A stretch of 17,856 nt of DNA, taken from NCBI GenBank assembly GCA_002413455.1, contig DHXA01000029.1:1-17856 (forward strand), read 5' to 3'. Both the position numbers and the translations under genes were made by a program. Of this stretch, positions 15,647 through 17,856 are shown in pieces. Origin of the DNA: Rhodanobacter sp. UBA5168 (GTDB lineage: Bacteria > Pseudomonadota > Gammaproteobacteria > Xanthomonadales > Rhodanobacteraceae). The stretch's first letter is position 1, and the number at the start of each line of letters is the position of its first letter. Under the pieces are notes generated by a model that searched no databases, was not told the origin of the DNA, and was given only the letters and a program-made list of their open reading frames with translations.

Positions 15647-16631
15647 GCTGACGCGTATCCTTGTGATGATGGTCCTGTGGGCACTGGTGGCGGTGGCCCA
15701 TGCCGGCACGCACCACTACTACTACACCGATCCGCAGGGCACGGTGCTGGCCAAGGCCGACGCCAACGGCACCATCATTGCCACCTATGATTACGCGCCA
15801 TATGGCACGGCGGTGGCGAGCATGAGCCCGGCGCCGAATGGACCGGGGTATACCGGGCATGTGAACGACGCGGACACCGGGTTGGTATATATGCAGGCGC
15901 GCTACTACGATCCGGGTACCGGTCGTTTCCTCAGCGTCGATCCGGTGACACCGTCGCCGGGGAATACGTTCAACTTCAATCGATACGACTACACCAATAA
16001 CAATCCGATCAATCATATCGATCCGGATGGTCGGTGCATCTGGGACGGCTGCATTGTCGAGATCGTGGTTGCGGGCGCACTGCTGGGCGGCGGGATCGAC
16101 GTAGCGGCACAGAAATATTTTCATCCCAATCAGCCGATCAACAAAACTGAAGTCGCTATTTCAGCTGCTGGCGGCGCGGTTACGGGCGGTTCCTCCGCAG
16201 TGTTAACCACGGCGGCAGTGGCAGGAAGTGTGACCGTCGGACAGGCGGTGTTGCGACAGGCTGCCGTGAGTGGAGCCGTGGGTGCCGCTTCCTCTGCGGC
16301 AAATGATGTTGCTAGTGGTAAGCCGGTATCGGGACAGTCCGCTGTGAACGCGGCCGGAGCTAATATCGCCGGCAGCCTAGTCAGCTCAGGGTTCTCTGGT
16401 GTTGCGGGTGACTTCGCTGGGGCATCGGAAAACAGTGCGATGCGCAATATGTCCGGTGCCGCGGTCAATACACCTGCAGGCATCGGAGGTACCGTTGCCA
16501 ACACCACTCGAGCGGTGGGCAGCACCGCTGCCGCGCCCAGTATGATGCAGTCGGCGGCCTCACAATCTGCCAAAGTTGGTGACGTAGGGGCCACGGTAGT
16601 GGAGAAGAAATTGAACGAAAATCAAAACTGA
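15639..16631 (+). CDS. Secreted RHS core (plug) module with variable Gly/Ala-rich C-terminal domain, candidate toxin
   Basis: The protein is 330 residues. A signal peptide (MTKLTRILVMMVLWALVAVAHA, likely cut after residue 22) leads directly into the RHS-associated core: HHYYYTDPQGTVLAKADANG (25-44), YDYAPYG (50-56), GYTGHVNDADTGLVYMQARY (70-89), YDPGTGRFLSVDP (90-102) and NPINHIDPDGR (122-132). These segments normally lie at the C-terminal end of one long RHS protein, immediately after the shell. From 132 the sequence changes to a ~200-residue tail rich in Gly, Ala and Ser with GxxxG-type spacing (AGALLGGGIDVAA, ISAAGGAVTGG, AGSLVSSGFSGVAGDF). No catalytic toxin motif is recognisable. By position it is the variable effector part of an RHS polymorphic toxin and could act on membranes; that is inference. 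It may instead be a pre-toxin or an inert degenerate tail. Confidence 0.85.
   Translation: MTKLTRILVMMVLWALVAVAHAGTHHYYYTDPQGTVLAKADANGTIIATYDYAPYGTAVASMSPAPNGPGYTGHVNDADTGLVYMQARYYDPGTGRFLSVDPVTPSPGNTFNFNRYDYTNNNPINHIDPDGRCIWDGCIVEIVVAGALLGGGIDVAAQKYFHPNQPINKTEVAISAAGGAVTGGSSAVLTTAAVAGSVTVGQAVLRQAAVSGAVGAASSAANDVASGKPVSGQSAVNAAGANIAGSLVSSGFSGVAGDFAGASENSAMRNMSGAAVNTPAGIGGTVANTTRAVGSTAAAPSMMQSAASQSAKVGDVGATVVEKKLNENQN
16032..16628 (+). other. Variable C-terminal domain of the RHS core gene, compositionally distinct
   Basis: This encodes residues 132-330, just after the DPDGR boundary where RHS effectors are usually cleaved or switched. Base composition drops from strongly G/C-rich to visibly AT-richer with relaxed third positions. 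It begins with a Cys pair (C133, C138), then a hydrophobic helix EIVVAGALLGGGIDVA, a polar spacer (QKYFHPNQPINKTE), and several short amphipathic Gly/Ala helices. The last 20 residues are charged and helical (VVEKKLNENQN). Confidence 0.6.
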
Positions 16632-16637
16632 TCAGCC

Positions 16638-16823
16638 ATGAAAAAAGTGCTCAAAGCCATTCTTTTTCACGAATTTCTAATGCTACTTATGGGGGTCGGC
16701 CTGACCGCGATCATCGTAGTGATTTACCGAGAATACGAGCAGGCCAGCAGAATTTTCTTGTTCTGGTTTGCCGTCCTGCAGATCATCGTGGTGCTTCGAG
16801 TGATGCAGGCCCGCAAGCGATAA
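16638..16823 (+). CDS. Small two-helix membrane protein, candidate immunity factor of the RHS toxin
   Basis: The protein is 61 residues: a basic start (MKKVLKAILFHEF), a first hydrophobic helix at about 12-30 (FLMLLMGVGLTAIIVVIY), a charged hairpin REYEQASR, a second helix at about 39-55 (IFLFWFAVLQIIVVLRV), and a basic tail MQARKR. By the positive-inside rule both ends face the cytoplasm and the short loop faces the periplasm. It starts 6 nt after the RHS core stop, with no own promoter or good ribosome site, so it is expected to be cotranslated with the upstream gene. It shares that gene's AT-richer composition. I recognise no family. Position immediately after an RHS variable domain is where immunity genes lie, and small membrane immunity proteins are known for pore-forming RHS effectors such as the Tse5/Tsi5 pair. 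The role here is unproven. Confidence 0.7.
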   Translation: MKKVLKAILFHEFLMLLMGVGLTAIIVVIYREYEQASRIFLFWFAVLQIIVVLRVMQARKR

Positions 16824-16853
16824 CGTTGGCATGGGGAAAGAATCGCGCCAAAC

Positions 16854-16872
16854 CGCGAACGGGGTCAGGTTC
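16854..16872 (+). repeat. Direct repeat copy A near REP-associated transposase
   Basis: A 19-nt unit, CGCGAACGGGGTCAGGTTC, matches the copy at 16886-16904 at 18 of 19 positions; the two start 32 nt apart. The GGGGTCA core is reminiscent of repeats I recall beside Y1 transposases in xanthomonads. Confidence 0.6.
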
Positions 16873-16885
16873 GAATGGCACTCAT

Positions 16886-16904
16886 CGCGAACGGGGTCAA
16901 GTTC
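16886..16904 (+). repeat. Direct repeat copy B near REP-associated transposase
   Basis: This is the second copy, differing from copy A by one base (A for G after GGGGTCA). It continues into CACTT, linking it to the third, shorter motif at 17027. Confidence 0.6.
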
Positions 16905-17026
16905 ACTTACCGGCGTATCTTGGGCGGCTGATGGCTCGAGCGCGCGACCCTGCCCGACACGCTACGCCTGCCTAGTGCGGGCGTTCGTGTTTCTGGCTTC
17001 CGATCATCGGCGCTGTATCAAAACAA

Positions 17027-17044
17027 GGGTCAGTGTGCACTTTC
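17027..17044 (+). repeat. Diverged third copy of the GGGTCA...CACTT motif
   Basis: GGGTCAGTGTGCACTTTC aligns with GGGTCAAGTTCACTTAC that ends copy B, allowing one gap. It lies 84 nt before the transposase start and is the nearest repeat to it. Confidence 0.35.
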
Positions 17045-17127
17045 TGACGAAGGCGAGAGGTGGCATCTGACAGATTGTGGCTGAGGGGCAAGGCAAGCTG
17101 ATCGACCTTTCCCGCATGGGTCTTCCT

Positions 17128-17838
17128 ATGCCTCGTCAGCCGAGACTCGATCTTGCCCGAGTACCGCAGCATGTCGTGCAACGCGGCAATGATCGTCAGC
17201 CTTGCTTCTACCAGGATATCGACCGCGTCCGCTATCTGGACGAGTTGCGGGAGATCTGTTTGCGCGAAGGTTGTGCCGTCCATGCCTATGTGCTGATGAC
17301 CAATCATGTGCACCTGCTGATGACGCCCCGGGCCAGCGGGCAGATCGCTCGGGTGATGCAGGCGCTGGGGCGACGTTACGTGCGCTATGTCAATGATCGC
17401 TATCGTCGCACCGGCACACTGTGGGAGGGCCGATACAAAGCGTGTCTGGTCGATGGCGAAAGCTATCTGCTTCGCTGTTACCGCTACATCGAGCTCAATC
17501 CCGTGCGGGCGCGCATGGTGGCCAGTCCCGCCGACTATCCGTGGTCAAGCTACGCGAGCAATGCGCTGGCCGTGGCGAGTCCATTGATTCGGCCCCACCC
17601 GTCCTATGTGGGCCTCGGTCCTGGCCCGGCCGAACAGTGTGCGGCTTATCGTGCCCTCGTCGAGCAGGCCATCGTGCCCGATGAACTGGACAGCATCCGG
17701 CTGCATCTGCAGCGTCAGCACGCGTATGGAGCCGATCGCTTCCGCGCCGCGATCGAGGCCCAGCTGTCACGCCGGGCGGGTCCCGCCAAAATCGGCAGAC
17801 CCAGAAAATCCGCACCATCCTCGGAAAGTCCAGCCTAA
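17128..17838 (+). CDS. REP-associated tyrosine transposase (RAYT), Y1/HUH family
   Basis: The protein is 236 residues from MPRQPRLDLARVPQHVVQRGNDR, the canonical RAYT N-terminus. The frame is open 17 codons further upstream from a GTG, but the family start is ATG 17128. The metal-binding HUH motif is HVH at 60-62 in MTNHVHLLMTP. The single catalytic Tyr is in RCYRYIELNPVRARM (Y118 or Y120, by family alignment the Tyr before IELNP). The segment GTLWEGRYKACLVD at 96-109 and DYPWSS at 136-141 are also conserved. A GRPRK motif near the C-terminus (224-228) resembles the basic DNA-binding tail of many RAYTs. In the family these enzymes nick REP hairpins and are usually domesticated single-copy genes without terminal inverted repeats. 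It appears intact and ends 18 nt before the window edge. Confidence 0.93.
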   Translation: MPRQPRLDLARVPQHVVQRGNDRQPCFYQDIDRVRYLDELREICLREGCAVHAYVLMTNHVHLLMTPRASGQIARVMQALGRRYVRYVNDRYRRTGTLWEGRYKACLVDGESYLLRCYRYIELNPVRARMVASPADYPWSSYASNALAVASPLIRPHPSYVGLGPGPAEQCAAYRALVEQAIVPDELDSIRLHLQRQHAYGADRFRAAIEAQLSRRAGPAKIGRPRKSAPSSESPA

Positions 17839-17856
17839 AACAATCGGGAGTTCCCC

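Larger units (their letters stand above)
16824..17127. other. Gene-free spacer with RAYT-associated repeats
   Basis: About 300 nt hold no convincing gene. An open frame at 16831-17070 has no ribosome site and an unlikely composition (Arg/Ser-rich, crossing the repeats). The spacer carries two near-identical direct repeats, a third related motif, an 8-bp palindrome GCTCGAGC at 16934-16941, and a bulged stem of about 8 bp at 16952-16982 (GCCCGaCAC with GTGCGGGC). It resembles the upstream flank of a REP-associated transposase. Confidence 0.5.

Noticed and set aside
16831..17070. 79-codon open frame between the small membrane protein and the transposase
   Set aside because: It runs through the direct repeats, has no ribosome-binding site and no family resemblance; its composition is that of non-coding DNA.
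17838..17856. GGGA/TCCC inverted repeat at the window end as a transposon terminus or terminator
   Set aside because: The arms are only 4 bp, there is no T-run, and the sequence is cut off by the window edge; RAYTs normally lack terminal inverted repeats.

Overview
The window looks like chromosomal DNA of a high-G+C gammaproteobacterium of the Xanthomonadales (Lysobacterales), most likely a Rhodanobacter- or Dyella-like member of Rhodanobacteraceae. The reasons are the pepA-holC // lptF-lptG arrangement, xerD paired with an RDD-family gene, strong G/C third-position bias, and an RHS protein whose N-terminus resembles the 'wall-associated' RHS proteins common in xanthomonads. The family placement is inference from gene content; no 16S gene is present.

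Left part (1-9540), housekeeping. The 3' end of a hybrid sensor histidine kinase is convergent with holC. holC follows pepA in a minus-strand pair (DNA polymerase III chi, leucyl aminopeptidase). Divergent from pepA is the overlapping lptF-lptG pair (permeases of the lipopolysaccharide export ABC transporter), then ltaE (threonine aldolase). A minus-strand run of three genes follows: RDD membrane protein, SAM methyltransferase and intracellular polyhydroxyalkanoate depolymerase phaZ. phaZ collides tail-to-tail with ltaE. xerD diverges from the RDD gene.

Right part (9541-17856), accessory island downstream of xerD. A likely promoter with a perfect TTGACA -35 box drives a 1976-residue secreted RHS/YD-repeat protein that ends in seven fibronectin-III-like repeats. 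It overlaps by 8 nt (ATGACTAA) a second secreted gene. That gene carries only the C-terminal RHS core (the RYYDP...GRFLSVDP segment) plus a Gly/Ala/Ser-rich, AT-richer tail. Six nucleotides later comes a 61-residue protein with two predicted transmembrane helices. I read this as a split RHS polymorphic-toxin locus: shell plus adhesin-like Fn3 array in one polypeptide, plug plus candidate membrane-active toxin in a second, and a small membrane protein as candidate immunity factor. The island ends with short direct repeats and a REP-associated (Y1/HUH) transposase.

No tRNA, rRNA or CRISPR array was seen. The most interesting part is 13.7-16.8 kb. There the canonical RHS polypeptide appears to have been opened exactly between the shell and the plug, filled with Fn3 repeats, and restarted with a new signal peptide.
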